Shown here piece after piece: positions 28,629 to 37,758 of a stretch of DNA of 64,000 nt. Every line of letters begins with the position of its first letter. Position 1 is the first letter of the stretch. The stretch spans positions 1-64,000 of the forward strand of contig NZ_AFHG01000052.1 in assembly GCF_000214035.2 (NCBI RefSeq), written 5' to 3'. A program made the translations under genes and the position numbers. The notes below the pieces were generated by a model. That model was given only the letters and a program-made list of their open reading frames with translations. It had not been told where the DNA came from and did no database searches. The DNA comes from Methyloversatilis universalis FAM5 (GTDB taxonomy: Bacteria > Pseudomonadota > Gammaproteobacteria > Burkholderiales > Rhodocyclaceae).

Positions 28629-28997
28629 TCACCACTTTCCGAGCGAGCGGATGTAGGCCACCAGTTCCCAGATCTCGTCCTGTGAGAACACTTCGCCCCA
28701 GGGCGGCATCGGCGTCGCGCCCTTGCCGCCGTCGCGTATCGTGTTGAACACGTATTCGGCTTCCAGACCGTCGCGGTCGATGAACAGCGCCGGCTTGTGG
28801 CCGTGACAGTAGTCGGCGCAGGTGGACTGGAAGCGCGCCATGCCCGCCTTGATGCGGGCCGGGTCACGCAGGTCGAAGGGCGCCGGTCCGGCCGATGCGC
28901 CCGGTTCTGCCGCCTTGTCCGGCAGCACCGCGTTGAAGGCCATGGCCGAAGCCATGCAGCCCATCAGCGCGAAAAAAATGAATGTAGGTGTCTTCAT
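28629..28997 (-). CDS. Small cytochrome c with an unusual CX3CH haem motif
   Basis: The 122-residue protein has a signal peptide (about 1-20) and a class I cytochrome c fold. The haem site reads C60-A-D-Y-C64-H65, three residues between the cysteines instead of two; I checked the codons (tgc gcc gac tac tgt cac). The likely axial methionine is Met97 in ATPMPPWGE, and the C-terminal helix DEIWELVAYIRSLGKW is normal. It is downstream of a quinoprotein dehydrogenase on the same strand (100-nt gap), so it is the probable electron acceptor of that enzyme in the periplasm. Confidence 0.87.
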   Translation of the reverse strand: MKTPTFIFFALMGCMASAMAFNAVLPDKAAEPGASAGPAPFDLRDPARIKAGMARFQSTCADYCHGHKPALFIDRDGLEAEYVFNTIRDGGKGATPMPPWGEVFSQDEIWELVAYIRSLGKW

Positions 28998-29097
28998 GAA
29001 GGATTCCGGGTGATGCGTTGTTCTGGAATGCCGTCACGCCGCGGGAGGGGCGCGACGTGACGGCAACCGGCAGCGGGCACCCGCCGCCGGGTCATGC

Positions 29098-31062
29098 TCA
29101 GTCGACCTGCACCGCGACCAGTTCGGCCGGCAGACCGGCGCCCCCGATCGGCACCACGACGTACTGCCTGCCGTTGGCCCGGTAGGTCATCAGCGCACCG
29201 AAGGCGGCGCCCGGCAGCCTGATTTCGCCGAGCAGATTGCCGGTGCGCGCATCGTGCGCGTACAGGAAGGGCTCCTTCTCCTCGGCGGTCGCTTGGGTGA
29301 TCAGCGCGTTGCCGCGCGATGACAGGCCGATCACCGAGTTCGTGCCTTCCGGTGCGAGGAAGAGCACCTCGTCGGTCAGCGCGATGAAGCTCTCACGCGG
29401 TACGCCGACGCGGTCCAGCTTCAGGTCCTTGAGCGCCGGATGGTCGACCGGACCCTTGCCCGCCGGAATGCGCCACAGGTGCTTGCCGGTGTTCATGTCG
29501 ATCGCGGTGACCGTGGAGAAAGGCGGCTTGAACAGCGGCAGACCCTGAGGGCCGCCCACACCCGCCCAGGTGCCGGTGTAGTCGTACACGCCTTCGTTCT
29601 CCTTCTTCAGCTTGATGCCGAAGGGGATGGTGAAGGACGGGACGTACAGCACATTGGTTTTCGGGTTGTGCGCGGCGCCGGCCCAGCTGGCGCCGCCGAG
29701 CACGCCCGGTACCTGCAGCGTGCCTGCCTTGTCCAGCGTGGGCGGGTAGTAGAGCGGGCCGTAGTTGTAGCGCGACAGGATCTTTTTCGCCTCTTCCTTC
29801 AGCTGCGGCGTCAGGTCGATCAGGTCGTCCTCGGTCACGCCCTGCTGCACGAAGGGCGCCGGCAGGCTGGGGAAGGGCTGGGTCAGCGACGACCGTTCGC
29901 CGGGCACGGTGGATTGCGGCACCGGCTTTTCGGTGATCGGCCACACAGGCTGGCCGGTGCTGCGGTCGAAGGTGAACACGAAGCCCTGCTTGGTCACCTG
30001 GGCCAGCGCCTTCACCTTCTTGCCATTGACCGTCAGGTCCATCAGGTTGGGTGCGGTCGGCAGGTCGTAGTCCCACAGGCCGTGATGCACGATCTGCTGG
30101 TACCAGGCGATCTTGCCGGTCTTCGCGTTGAGCGCCACCACCGATTCGCCGAACAGGCCGTTGCCCTTGCGGTGGCCGCCGTAGAAGTCGTTGGTCGGGG
30201 TCGAGAAGGGCAGATAGACCAGGCCCAGTTCCTCGTCGCAGCTCGGACGCGCCCACATGTTTGCCGAGCCGGTGGTCTTCCACGAACCGTCTTCCCAGGT
30301 TTCGTTGCCCGGCTGGCCTTCCTGCGGCGGCTGCTCGAAATGCCACACGCGCTTGCCGGTGCGGATGTCGAAGGCCTGGATGTCGCCCGGCGGGTGAGAC
30401 TTCATCGGCGAGCGGCCGACCGCGAACGAATCGAGCACCGCCAGGCTGGGCACCACGGTGTTGCCGCACACGATGGGCGGCGAGGTGAGCGATACCAGCG
30501 AACGATCGACGAAGCGGCGCAGGCCCTTGGTCAGATCGATGCGGCCCTTGTCGCCCCAGTTTTCGATCGGCTTGCCGGTCTTGGCGTTCAGCGCGATCAG
30601 GTAGCCGTCACCGGTGCCGACCAGGATGCGCTTGTCCTTGCCATCCGCCCAGTAGGACAGGCCGCGGCTGATGAAGCCGAGGTTGGGCGGCGTGCCTTCG
30701 ACATAGGCCTTCGGATCGTAGGTCCACAGCGTCTTGCCGGTGCTGCCGTCGATGGCCGACACCATGGCCATCGGCGAACTGGAATACAGCACGCCGTCGA
30801 TGGCCAGCGGCGTGGACTGGTTCACCCAGGTGCGCAGTTCGGCGTTGTCCTGCCACACCTTGTTGTCCGGCATGGACCAGCGCCAGGCCACCTTCATCGA
30901 CTTCACCGACTGCGCATTCACCTTGCCGCCGGCCAGGTAGCGCGAGCCCGCCTTGTCGCCGTTGTATTCGGCCCAGTTGTTCGCGGCTGCGCTGCCGCAG
31001 AACAGCGCTATGCAAAGCGCGCTGACCACCGGCCTGAGGGCCGGTCGCATGGGAGTTTTCAT
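29098..31062 (-). CDS. PQQ-dependent dehydrogenase, soluble, GDH-like
   Basis: The 654-residue periplasmic quinoprotein has a signal peptide (MKTPMRPALRPVVSALCIAL..., cleavage near SAAAN) and the eight-bladed PQQ propeller with W-motif repeats such as GSTGKTLWTYDPKA, KTGKIAWYQQIVHH and NTGKHLWRIPAGKG. It most resembles the catalytic domain of membrane glucose/quinate-type dehydrogenases but lacks their N-terminal membrane part, and has no vicinal CysCys. The start is set at 31062 (GGAGAGAGGA upstream) rather than 28 codons earlier. A cytochrome gene follows. The substrate (sugar or alcohol) cannot be told. Confidence 0.87.
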   Translation of the reverse strand: MKTPMRPALRPVVSALCIALFCGSAAANNWAEYNGDKAGSRYLAGGKVNAQSVKSMKVAWRWSMPDNKVWQDNAELRTWVNQSTPLAIDGVLYSSSPMAMVSAIDGSTGKTLWTYDPKAYVEGTPPNLGFISRGLSYWADGKDKRILVGTGDGYLIALNAKTGKPIENWGDKGRIDLTKGLRRFVDRSLVSLTSPPIVCGNTVVPSLAVLDSFAVGRSPMKSHPPGDIQAFDIRTGKRVWHFEQPPQEGQPGNETWEDGSWKTTGSANMWARPSCDEELGLVYLPFSTPTNDFYGGHRKGNGLFGESVVALNAKTGKIAWYQQIVHHGLWDYDLPTAPNLMDLTVNGKKVKALAQVTKQGFVFTFDRSTGQPVWPITEKPVPQSTVPGERSSLTQPFPSLPAPFVQQGVTEDDLIDLTPQLKEEAKKILSRYNYGPLYYPPTLDKAGTLQVPGVLGGASWAGAAHNPKTNVLYVPSFTIPFGIKLKKENEGVYDYTGTWAGVGGPQGLPLFKPPFSTVTAIDMNTGKHLWRIPAGKGPVDHPALKDLKLDRVGVPRESFIALTDEVLFLAPEGTNSVIGLSSRGNALITQATAEEKEPFLYAHDARTGNLLGEIRLPGAAFGALMTYRANGRQYVVVPIGGAGLPAELVAVQVD

Positions 31063-31142
31063 CGTTTTCCTCTCTCCGTCTGATGTGCGTGGAGCACGCC
31101 ATGCGAGCTGTGCGGACAGCCGCGGCGTGCCTGTCTCACAGC

Positions 31143-31157
31143 GCAATACCGATGCCA
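31143..31157 (-). promoter_or_regulatory. Sigma-54 promoter of the GDH-like quinoprotein operon
   Basis: On the - strand TGGC (31157-31154) and TTGC (31146-31143) are 7 bp apart, giving TGGCATCGGTATTGC, a complete -24/-12 match. The predicted start near 31131 leaves a leader of about 70 nt before the ATG at 31062. Confidence 0.75.
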
Positions 31158-31242
31158 GATCGAGGAACGGGAAATGCTCCCGGAATGTCCGGGAGCGGAA
31201 TCTTCAGGGTGCCGGGTTCGGCCGATTCCGGGAGGACTTCCC

Positions 31243-31278
31243 GAGACGGCTGTCTCCCGGCGGAGAGGCAGCTGTCTC
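31243..31278. promoter_or_regulatory. Paired palindromic operators (GAGACAGCTGTCTC type) upstream of the sigma-54 promoter
   Basis: GAGACGGCTGTCTC (31243-31256) and GAGGCAGCTGTCTC (31265-31278) are each one mismatch from a perfect palindrome, with centres 22 bp apart (two helical turns). They lie about 94 and 116 bp upstream of the -24 element, the normal place for an enhancer-binding activator. The same palindrome, perfect, occurs at 52896-52909 before the second PQQ-dehydrogenase operon. Confidence 0.7.
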
Positions 31279-31312
31279 AGGCGTGAGGCAGGAATGAGTC
31301 AGATGTGAAGCA

Positions 31313-34300
31313 TCAGGCGGCGCTCGATGCCGCCTGTCTGCGCCGGCGGAACAGCCGGCGCAGCAGCCCTTCGGCGTCGTCGATATAGGTATAGACCACC
31401 GGGATCACCAGCAGGCTGAGGAAGGTCGAGGTGATGAGCCCGCCGATCACCGCGATCGCCATCGGACTGCGGAAGGACAGATCCGCCGAGCCGAAGCCGA
31501 CCGCGATCGGCAGCATGCCGGCACCCATCGCGATGGTGGTCATCACGATGGGGCGCGCGCGCTTGTGGCAGGCGTCGATCAGCGCGTCGATGCGCGACAG
31601 GCCGTGGTCGCGCCGCGCGACGATGGCGTATTCCACCAGCAGGATGGAGTTCTTGGTCGCCACGCCCATCAGCATGATCAGACCGATCAGCGACGGCATC
31701 GAGAAGCTCTTGCCGGTCAGCAGCAGCGCGATGAAGGCGCCGCCGATCGACAGCGGCAGCGCGGCCAGGATGGTGACCGGCTGCAGCAGGTCCTTGAACA
31801 GCAGGATGAGCACCAGATAGATGCACAGCACGCCGGTGAACATGGCCAGACCGAAACTGGCGAACAGTTCGTTCATCGTTTCGGCATCGCCCACCACCAC
31901 CTGCGAAATGCCCGGCGGCAGCGCGTTGATGCTGGGCAGTGCCTGCACCGCGGCGCTCACCTCGCCGAGCGGTACGCCGGACAGTTCGATCTCGAAATTC
32001 ACGTTGCGCAGCCGGTCGTAGCGGTCGATCACCGCCGGCCCGCTGGACAGTTCCAGCGTAGCCACCTGGCCCAGCATGACCGGCCCGGCGCCCGGCCGCA
32101 GCGTCGGCACCGGCAGCCGCGCGAGCAGATCCAGATCCTTGCGTGCGGCGTCCGGCAGCCGCACCGTGATCGGCACCTGGCGGCGCGGCAGGTTGAGCTT
32201 GGGCAGGAACTGGTCGTAGTCGCCCACCGTAGCCACCCGCAGCGTTTCGCCGATCGCCGCCGCGCTGACGCCGAGGTCGGCGGCGCGCGCGGTGTCCGGC
32301 CGCACCGCGATTTCCGGCCGCAGCAGTGCCGCGCTCGACGAAATGCTGCCGATGCCTGGAATGGTGCGCAGATCCTTTTCCACCGCGCGGGCCGCTTCCG
32401 CCAGCGTGGCCGGATCCTCGCCGCTCAGCGCCAGGATGTACTTCTCGCCCGAGGCGCCGAGGCCCACCTTGGTGCGTACCCCGGGCAGGTCGGCGATGGC
32501 GGCGCGGATCTGCTGTTCGGTCACCTGCTTGCGCACGCTGCGTTCGCTGCGCTCGGCCAGCAGCACGGTGAGCGTGGCCTTGCGCACTTCCGGCTCGCCC
32601 TGGGCCGAGATCGGGTCGTTGCCGACCGCGCCGCTGCCTATCGTGGTGTAGACCCGCTGCACGTACTCGATCTTCATCAGCCGCTGGCGCGCCTGTTCCG
32701 CCAGCTCGCGGGTCTGCGCCAGCGTGGCGCCCGGCGGCAGTTCGATGAACACCTGGGTCTGCGGATTGTCGTCTGGCGGAATGAAGCCCTTGGGCAGCAG
32801 TGGAATGAGCGCCAGCGACGCGACGAAGAAGGCGGCGGCCGCGATCACCGTCAGATGCCGGTGGCGGATGCACAGCCGCGCGAACGCGAGGTAGCGGCGC
32901 ATGAGCCAGCCGTCCTCCTGCTGTGCGTGCGTCGCCGGCTTCAGCAGATAGGCGGCCATCATCGGCGTGAGCAGGCGGGCCACTACCAGCGAGGCGAACA
33001 CCGCCAGCGCGGCGGTCCAGCCGAACTGCTTGAAGAAGCGGCCGGCGATGCCGCTCATGAAGGCGGTCGGCAGGAATACCGCGATCAGCGTGAAGGTGGT
33101 GGCGATCACCGCCAGCCCGATCTCGTCCGCCGCTTCGCGCGCCGCCTCCAGCGGCGTCTTGCCCATCTTCAGGTGGCGGACGATGTTCTCCACCTCGACG
33201 ATGGCGTCATCAACCAGGATGCCGATCACCAGCGACAGCGCCAGCAGCGTCACCACATTGATCGAGAAGCCGAACAGATACATGCCGATGAAGGCCGGGA
33301 TGACCGACAGCGGCAGCGCCACCGCGGACACGAAGGTGGCGCGTCCGTCGCGCAGGAAGGCCCACACCACCAGCACCGACAGCAGTGCGCCCTCGTACAG
33401 CATGGTCATCGAGCCATCGAATTCCTCCTGCACCGGCTTCACGAAGTTGAAGGCCTCGGTCACCGTCATGTCCGGGTGCTCGGCGCGCAGGGATTCGATC
33501 GCCGCCTGCACGCCGCGGCCCACCTCGATTTCGCTGGCGCCGCGGCTGCGCGTGACTTCGAAACCCACCACTTCGCGGCCGTCGAGCAGCGCGACCGAGC
33601 GGCGCTCGGCCACCGTGTCGCGGATGGTGGCGATCTGCTCCAGCCGCACGCGGCGACCGTCGGCCAGCGCGATCTGGTAGCCGCGCAGCGTATCGACGGT
33701 TTCGGCGGTGGCCAGCGTACGCAGCGGCTGTTCGCCGGCACCGAGGTCGGCACGGCCGCCGGTGGCTTCGATCTGCATCTGCCGCAGCTGGCGCGACACG
33801 TCGGCCGGACTGGCGCCCAGCGCCTGCAGACGCAGCGGGTCCAGTTCCACCCGCACTTCGCGCTTCGCGCCACCGACCCGGTTCACCGCACCGACACCGG
33901 GCACCGCGAGCAGCTTGCGCGCGACCACGTCGTCGACGAACCAGGACAGGCCTTCCTCGTCCAGCCGTGACGACGACACGGTGAAGGCCAGCACCGGCGT
34001 AGCGGCCAGATCGAGCTTGGTCACCACCGGATCGCGCAGATCGTTCGGCAGGTCGGAGCGCACCCGCTGCACTGCCGAGCGCACCTCGTCCAGCGCCTCC
34101 TGCACCGGCTTCTCCAGACGGAACTCGACGATGTGGGTGACCACGCCGTCCTGTATGCGGGTGGTGATGTGCTTGAGGCCCTGCAGCGTGGCGATCGAGT
34201 TCTCGATCTTGCGCGCGACGTCATTCTCGAGCTGGCCGGGGGCCGCACCCGGCAGCGCGGCGCTCACCGTGATGGTCGGCAGGTCGAGGTCAGGGAAGTT

Positions 34301-34405
34301 CTGCACCTTCATCGAACTGAAGGCGAGCAGGCCGGCCATCGTGAGCAGCACGAACAGCACCAGCGCCGGCAGCGGGTTGCGGATGCTCCAGGCGGACAGG
34401 TTCAT
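31313..34405 (-). CDS. RND efflux transporter, inner-membrane pump subunit
   Basis: The 1030-residue protein begins MNLSAWSIRNPLPALVLFVL and has twelve membrane helices in the two-fold RND pattern, with two large periplasmic loops. Proton-relay segment ILVDDAIVEVENIVRHL (helix 4 region) is clear. It drives proton-dependent export through the trimeric complex. The frame is open far upstream, but ATG 34405 overlaps the adaptor stop as ATGA and starts the conserved N terminus. It belongs with the adaptor and outer-membrane genes; the substrate class (drugs/solvents) is inferred from the family. Confidence 0.93.
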   Translation of the reverse strand: MNLSAWSIRNPLPALVLFVLLTMAGLLAFSSMKVQNFPDLDLPTITVSAALPGAAPGQLENDVARKIENSIATLQGLKHITTRIQDGVVTHIVEFRLEKPVQEALDEVRSAVQRVRSDLPNDLRDPVVTKLDLAATPVLAFTVSSSRLDEEGLSWFVDDVVARKLLAVPGVGAVNRVGGAKREVRVELDPLRLQALGASPADVSRQLRQMQIEATGGRADLGAGEQPLRTLATAETVDTLRGYQIALADGRRVRLEQIATIRDTVAERRSVALLDGREVVGFEVTRSRGASEIEVGRGVQAAIESLRAEHPDMTVTEAFNFVKPVQEEFDGSMTMLYEGALLSVLVVWAFLRDGRATFVSAVALPLSVIPAFIGMYLFGFSINVVTLLALSLVIGILVDDAIVEVENIVRHLKMGKTPLEAAREAADEIGLAVIATTFTLIAVFLPTAFMSGIAGRFFKQFGWTAALAVFASLVVARLLTPMMAAYLLKPATHAQQEDGWLMRRYLAFARLCIRHRHLTVIAAAAFFVASLALIPLLPKGFIPPDDNPQTQVFIELPPGATLAQTRELAEQARQRLMKIEYVQRVYTTIGSGAVGNDPISAQGEPEVRKATLTVLLAERSERSVRKQVTEQQIRAAIADLPGVRTKVGLGASGEKYILALSGEDPATLAEAARAVEKDLRTIPGIGSISSSAALLRPEIAVRPDTARAADLGVSAAAIGETLRVATVGDYDQFLPKLNLPRRQVPITVRLPDAARKDLDLLARLPVPTLRPGAGPVMLGQVATLELSSGPAVIDRYDRLRNVNFEIELSGVPLGEVSAAVQALPSINALPPGISQVVVGDAETMNELFASFGLAMFTGVLCIYLVLILLFKDLLQPVTILAALPLSIGGAFIALLLTGKSFSMPSLIGLIMLMGVATKNSILLVEYAIVARRDHGLSRIDALIDACHKRARPIVMTTIAMGAGMLPIAVGFGSADLSFRSPMAIAVIGGLITSTFLSLLVIPVVYTYIDDAEGLLRRLFRRRRQAASSAA

Positions 34406-35529
34406 GGCGCCACCACCTTCACCCGGTCGCCGTCGGCGAGGAAGGTGCCGCCGCTGGCGACGATGCGATCCTCGGCGGCCAGACCGGCGCGCACCTCGAT
34501 GCGGTCGCCGGCGAGCAGGCCGGTGTCCACCTTCACCTGCGCCACCGTGGCCAGATCGCCTTCCTGTGCGCTCACCCGGAAGGCATAGCGGTGACCGTCG
34601 CGCAGGCTGAGCGATTGCAGTGGCACAGTGAGCGCCTCGCGCGCGCCGCGCGCGATCTGGCCGCGGGCGAACACGCCGGGCCGCAGGCCCTTCTCGTAGC
34701 CGCCGGGCAGGTCGACATGGACCAGCGCGTTGCGGGTCTGCGGGTCCAGCGTCGGCGCCAGCGTGCGGATGCGGCCGTCGACCGGCGGCAGGCCGGGCGC
34801 CTTCACCGTGACCGGCAGACCCGGGCGCAGCGCCGGCAGTTCGTCCGCGGTCACTTCCGCCCGCCATTCCAGCCGGCTGCCGCGCACCAGACGGAACAGC
34901 GGCTCGCCGGCATTGCCGATCGCGCCCAGCGTGGCGCTGCGTGCCGAAATGACGCCGTCGTCTGGCGCCAGCACGCGGGTGCGCGCCAGCCTCAGCGTCT
35001 GCTGCTGCACCTGTGCGCGGGCCGACGCCAGCCGCGCCTGTGCGGTCTGTTCCGCCACCCGGTACTGGGTGAGCTGCTGCGCGCTGAGCGCGTCGCTGCC
35101 TTCCAGCCGGCGCGCGCGGGCGGCGTTCTGCGCCGCTTCGTCGAGTGCTGCGGTGGCTTCCTGCGCGGCGGCTTCGGCCTGGGCCAGATCGGCGCGCACG
35201 GTTTCGTCGTCGAAGCGCGCGAGCAGCTGGCCGGCTTTCACCCGGTCGCCGATGTCGGCGCGCACCTCAACCAGTTTCAGGCCGCTCACTTCGGTGCCGA
35301 TCAGCGCCTCCTGCCAGGCGGCGATGCTGCCATTCACCTGCAGGCCGTCGGGCAGCGTGCTGCGGGCGGGCTGGACCAGGGTGGCGGTCAGCGCCGGCTT
35401 GGCGGCCTTGGGCGGCGTGTCGGAAGGCGCTTCACCGCAGCCGGCCAGCAGCAGCGCCAGGCCTGCCATGAGGCCTGCCAGCGGGCCGGACGCGGTGAAA
35501 CGAACGAAAGGGAATGCAGGGCGTGTCAT
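34402..35529 (-). CDS. RND efflux periplasmic adaptor, lipoprotein
   Basis: The 375-residue membrane-fusion protein has a lipoprotein signal (AGLALLLAGCGEA, acylated Cys about residue 31), a lipoyl/hairpin part (NGSIAAWQEALIGTEVSGLK; coiled-coil hairpin about 90-190 rich in Ala/Gln/Arg) and a beta-barrel domain. It bridges the inner-membrane pump and the outer-membrane channel. It overlaps the pump gene by 4 nt and the channel gene by 4 nt, so all three are co-translated. Confidence 0.92.
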   Translation of the reverse strand: MTRPAFPFVRFTASGPLAGLMAGLALLLAGCGEAPSDTPPKAAKPALTATLVQPARSTLPDGLQVNGSIAAWQEALIGTEVSGLKLVEVRADIGDRVKAGQLLARFDDETVRADLAQAEAAAQEATAALDEAAQNAARARRLEGSDALSAQQLTQYRVAEQTAQARLASARAQVQQQTLRLARTRVLAPDDGVISARSATLGAIGNAGEPLFRLVRGSRLEWRAEVTADELPALRPGLPVTVKAPGLPPVDGRIRTLAPTLDPQTRNALVHVDLPGGYEKGLRPGVFARGQIARGAREALTVPLQSLSLRDGHRYAFRVSAQEGDLATVAQVKVDTGLLAGDRIEVRAGLAAEDRIVASGGTFLADGDRVKVVAP

Positions 35530-37004
35530 CGGGACACCTCGGGATGCGGGAATGCGTCGAATTCGGGCGACAGCGCCCAGTCACCGCCGCTTGCGCGGTA
35601 GAGCGCGATGGCGGCAGCGACCTGTTCCTGTTCCAGCGCAAGGCACTGGCTGCGGGCCGCCAGCGTGGCGCGACGGGCGGTTTCGACATCGTCGAGCCGG
35701 GCCAGGCCGGCCGCGCGCTGCGCCTCTACCGCCGCCAGCCGGGTGGCGTGGTCGCGCTCGGCGGCGCGGGCTTCCGGCAGTCGTGCGGCCGCGGCGTCCA
35801 GCCGTACCAGCGCGTCTTCCACCTCGCGCACTGCGCGGCGCACGGTGGCGTCGAAGGCGCTGGCGCGTGCGGTGTATTCCGCGCGTGCGGCGTCCACATT
35901 CGCCGCGCGGCGGCCTGCGTCGAACAGCGGCAGCGTGAGCGTGGGGCCGATGGACCATGTCCGCGTGGTGACTGCCGGCCCGCCGTTGATCGCGATGCGG
36001 GTGGGCGAAATGTTGCCGCTCAGGCTGAGCGCCGGATAGCGCGACGCTTCCTGCACGCCGATGCGCGCGCTGGCGACCGCCACCTCGCGCTCGGCGGCGG
36101 CCACGTCCGGGCGCTGCCGCAGTGCGCGCGCCGGCACCGCGTCCAGCGTGAATACCGGCGGCTGCGGCAGGCGCAGCGGGTCGCTGGCGAGGCGGGCGCG
36201 CAGCGTGGCTTCGTCCAGTGCGGTCAGTTCGACCAGGCGTTTCACGTTGCGGCTGCAGTCGGCGCGCAGCGCGGCGACCTGCGACGCGGCGTCGGCCACC
36301 AGCGCACGCGCCAGCGCGCGCTCCGACGGCGGCTGGAAGCCGGCCTCGACCAGCTTTTCGGTGCTGTCCAGCGACGCCCGACGCGAGGCGTGGTCGGCTT
36401 CGGCGAGGTCCAGCCGGCGCGCGCAGTCGCGCACCGCCAGATAGGCGTCCGCGGTTTCCGCCGCCAGCGCGACGCGGGCGTCATGCCAGGCCGCAGTGCG
36501 CGACAGCAGCTGGGCGCGTGCCGCCTCGCGCTCGCGCGCCAGACCGCCGAACAGATCGACTTCCCAGCTGGCCTGCAGGCCGATCTGCTGCTGGGTGCGC
36601 AGCGTGGCCGGACCGCCGAAGGTGAAGGACGAACGGTTCACCGAGGCGTCCACGCTGAGCGCGGGCAGACTGGCCGCGCCCGCGGCCACCGCGTCGGCGC
36701 GTGCCTGCACGATGCGCGCGCGGGCGGCGGCGAGGTCGGCGCTGGCGTCCTGCGCTGCCTGCTGCAGCTCGATCAGCAGCGGGTCATTGAAGCCGGCCCA
36801 CCATGCCGCCAGCGCTTCGATCCGTCCGTCATGGGCCAGCTGCACGCCGTCCGGCGTGCCGGTCTGCCACGCCTCGGCACTGCGCGGGGCGGGCGTTTCA
36901 TGGTCCGGGCCCAGTGTAGTGAACAGGCCGCGCTCGCTGGCGCAACCGGTCAGCGCCGCCGCGACCAGGGTCAGCAGCCAAGGGGCTGCATGCCTAGTGC
37001 GCAT
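35526..37004 (-). CDS. Outer-membrane efflux channel, NodT/OprM family lipoprotein
   Basis: The 492-residue protein has a lipoprotein signal (VAAALTGCASERG, Cys about 21) and two TolC-type repeats of long helices with the strands SVDASVNRSSFTFGG and ALSLSGNISPTRIAI. A trimer forms the outer-membrane exit duct of the RND pump. It overlaps the adaptor gene (ATGA) and the TetR gene by 11 nt, completing a regulator-channel-adaptor-pump operon. Confidence 0.92.
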   Translation of the reverse strand: MRTRHAAPWLLTLVAAALTGCASERGLFTTLGPDHETPAPRSAEAWQTGTPDGVQLAHDGRIEALAAWWAGFNDPLLIELQQAAQDASADLAAARARIVQARADAVAAGAASLPALSVDASVNRSSFTFGGPATLRTQQQIGLQASWEVDLFGGLAREREAARAQLLSRTAAWHDARVALAAETADAYLAVRDCARRLDLAEADHASRRASLDSTEKLVEAGFQPPSERALARALVADAASQVAALRADCSRNVKRLVELTALDEATLRARLASDPLRLPQPPVFTLDAVPARALRQRPDVAAAEREVAVASARIGVQEASRYPALSLSGNISPTRIAINGGPAVTTRTWSIGPTLTLPLFDAGRRAANVDAARAEYTARASAFDATVRRAVREVEDALVRLDAAAARLPEARAAERDHATRLAAVEAQRAAGLARLDDVETARRATLAARSQCLALEQEQVAAAIALYRASGGDWALSPEFDAFPHPEVSR

Positions 37005-37641
37005 CGCCTTCTCCCTTCCGCCGCAGCCGCTCGCCCTCGATCATCGACACCGCGTACCCGGCCAGCCGTTTCGCCAGCAGGTCGATCGCCTCGGGGCTGG
37101 CGAGCAGGTCGGGCGCCAGCAGATCGATCAGCTCGCGGCCCACGTAGTAATGCACCGCCATCGAAATGACCGCCACCGCCAGCCGCTGCACATCGGTGTC
37201 CGGTGCGTCCAGCCCGAGTTCGGTACGCAGCCGCTCGACCATCCAGTCGTGCTGCGGGCGGATTTCGGCGTCGATCTCGTCCTGCCACAGCCCGGTCGGT
37301 TCGATCATTTCGCGGAAGTGCAGCTTCATCACCAGCTGCACCGCGTCGCTGTGCTTGAGCGGCAGCAGGAATTCGCGGAAGAAGGCGGTCAGCGCCGGGC
37401 GCAGCGGCAGCGCGGCGATGTCGGCCAGCCGCGCCGGATCGGTCGGTTCGCCCAGCGGCTCGCAGAAGGTGGCGCGGTACAGGCCGGCCTTGTCGCCGAA
37501 GTAGTAGCGGATGGCCGACAGGTTGGCGCCGGCCGCGTCGCAGATTTCGCGTGTGGTCGCGCCCTCGTAGCCACGCGCCGCGAACAGCCGGAGTGCGGCG
37601 TCCAGCAGGCGCTGGCGGGCGGCGGATGCGTCGTGTTCCAT
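36994..37641 (-). CDS. TetR-family repressor of the RND operon (CerR-type C-terminal domain)
   Basis: The 215-residue protein has the TetR helix-turn-helix (ARQRLLDAALRLFAARGYEG and ATTREICDAAGANLSAIRYY) and a ligand domain with VISMAVHYYVGRELIDLLAP, as in CerR/DUF1956 regulators. ATG 37641 is chosen over an in-frame TTG at 37653, because the TTG lies inside the operator palindrome. It is the first gene of the efflux operon and probably represses it. Two palindromes upstream support autoregulation. Confidence 0.9.
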   Translation of the reverse strand: MEHDASAARQRLLDAALRLFAARGYEGATTREICDAAGANLSAIRYYFGDKAGLYRATFCEPLGEPTDPARLADIAALPLRPALTAFFREFLLPLKHSDAVQLVMKLHFREMIEPTGLWQDEIDAEIRPQHDWMVERLRTELGLDAPDTDVQRLAVAVISMAVHYYVGRELIDLLAPDLLASPEAIDLLAKRLAGYAVSMIEGERLRRKGEGDAH

Positions 37642-37647
37642 GCAGTG

Positions 37648-37702
37648 AATCAATCGATTGATTTAGTCCGCGCACTCTATGAATCAAACGATTGACTGTC
37701 AA
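37648..37702 (-). promoter_or_regulatory. Promoter and two TetR operators of the RND efflux operon
   Basis: On the - strand TTGACA (37702-37697) and TAGAGT (37679-37674) are 17 bp apart, a good sigma-70 promoter. AATCAATCGATTGATT (37648-37663) is a perfect 16-bp palindrome downstream of the start site, and AATCAAACGATTGACT (37682-37697) is a close copy within the -35/-10 spacer. Their arrangement suits repression by the first gene of the operon. Confidence 0.75.
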
Positions 37703-37758
37703 CACGCTCCGGTCATTGCGGCGGTGCAGGATTGACAGGGCACTGAACGCTGCTTATC

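Noticed and set aside
31131-31140. A further TGTCTCA half-site near the dehydrogenase transcript start
   Set aside because: It has no matching partner half and lies at the start site rather than in the enhancer zone, so I did not count it as an operator.
31063-31146. Longer start for the GDH-like dehydrogenase, 28 codons upstream
   Set aside because: It would place extra residues before a good signal peptide and put the start inside the sigma-54 promoter.
31565-33970. An 801-codon open frame antisense to the RND pump
   Set aside because: Repetitive Arg/Gln/His composition typical of antisense frames in GC-rich genes; the pump gene explains the region.
34406-34867. Upstream extension of the RND pump reading frame
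   Set aside because: The extra residues overlap the adaptor gene and are unlike RND proteins; the ATGA junction at 34402-34405 fixes the start.
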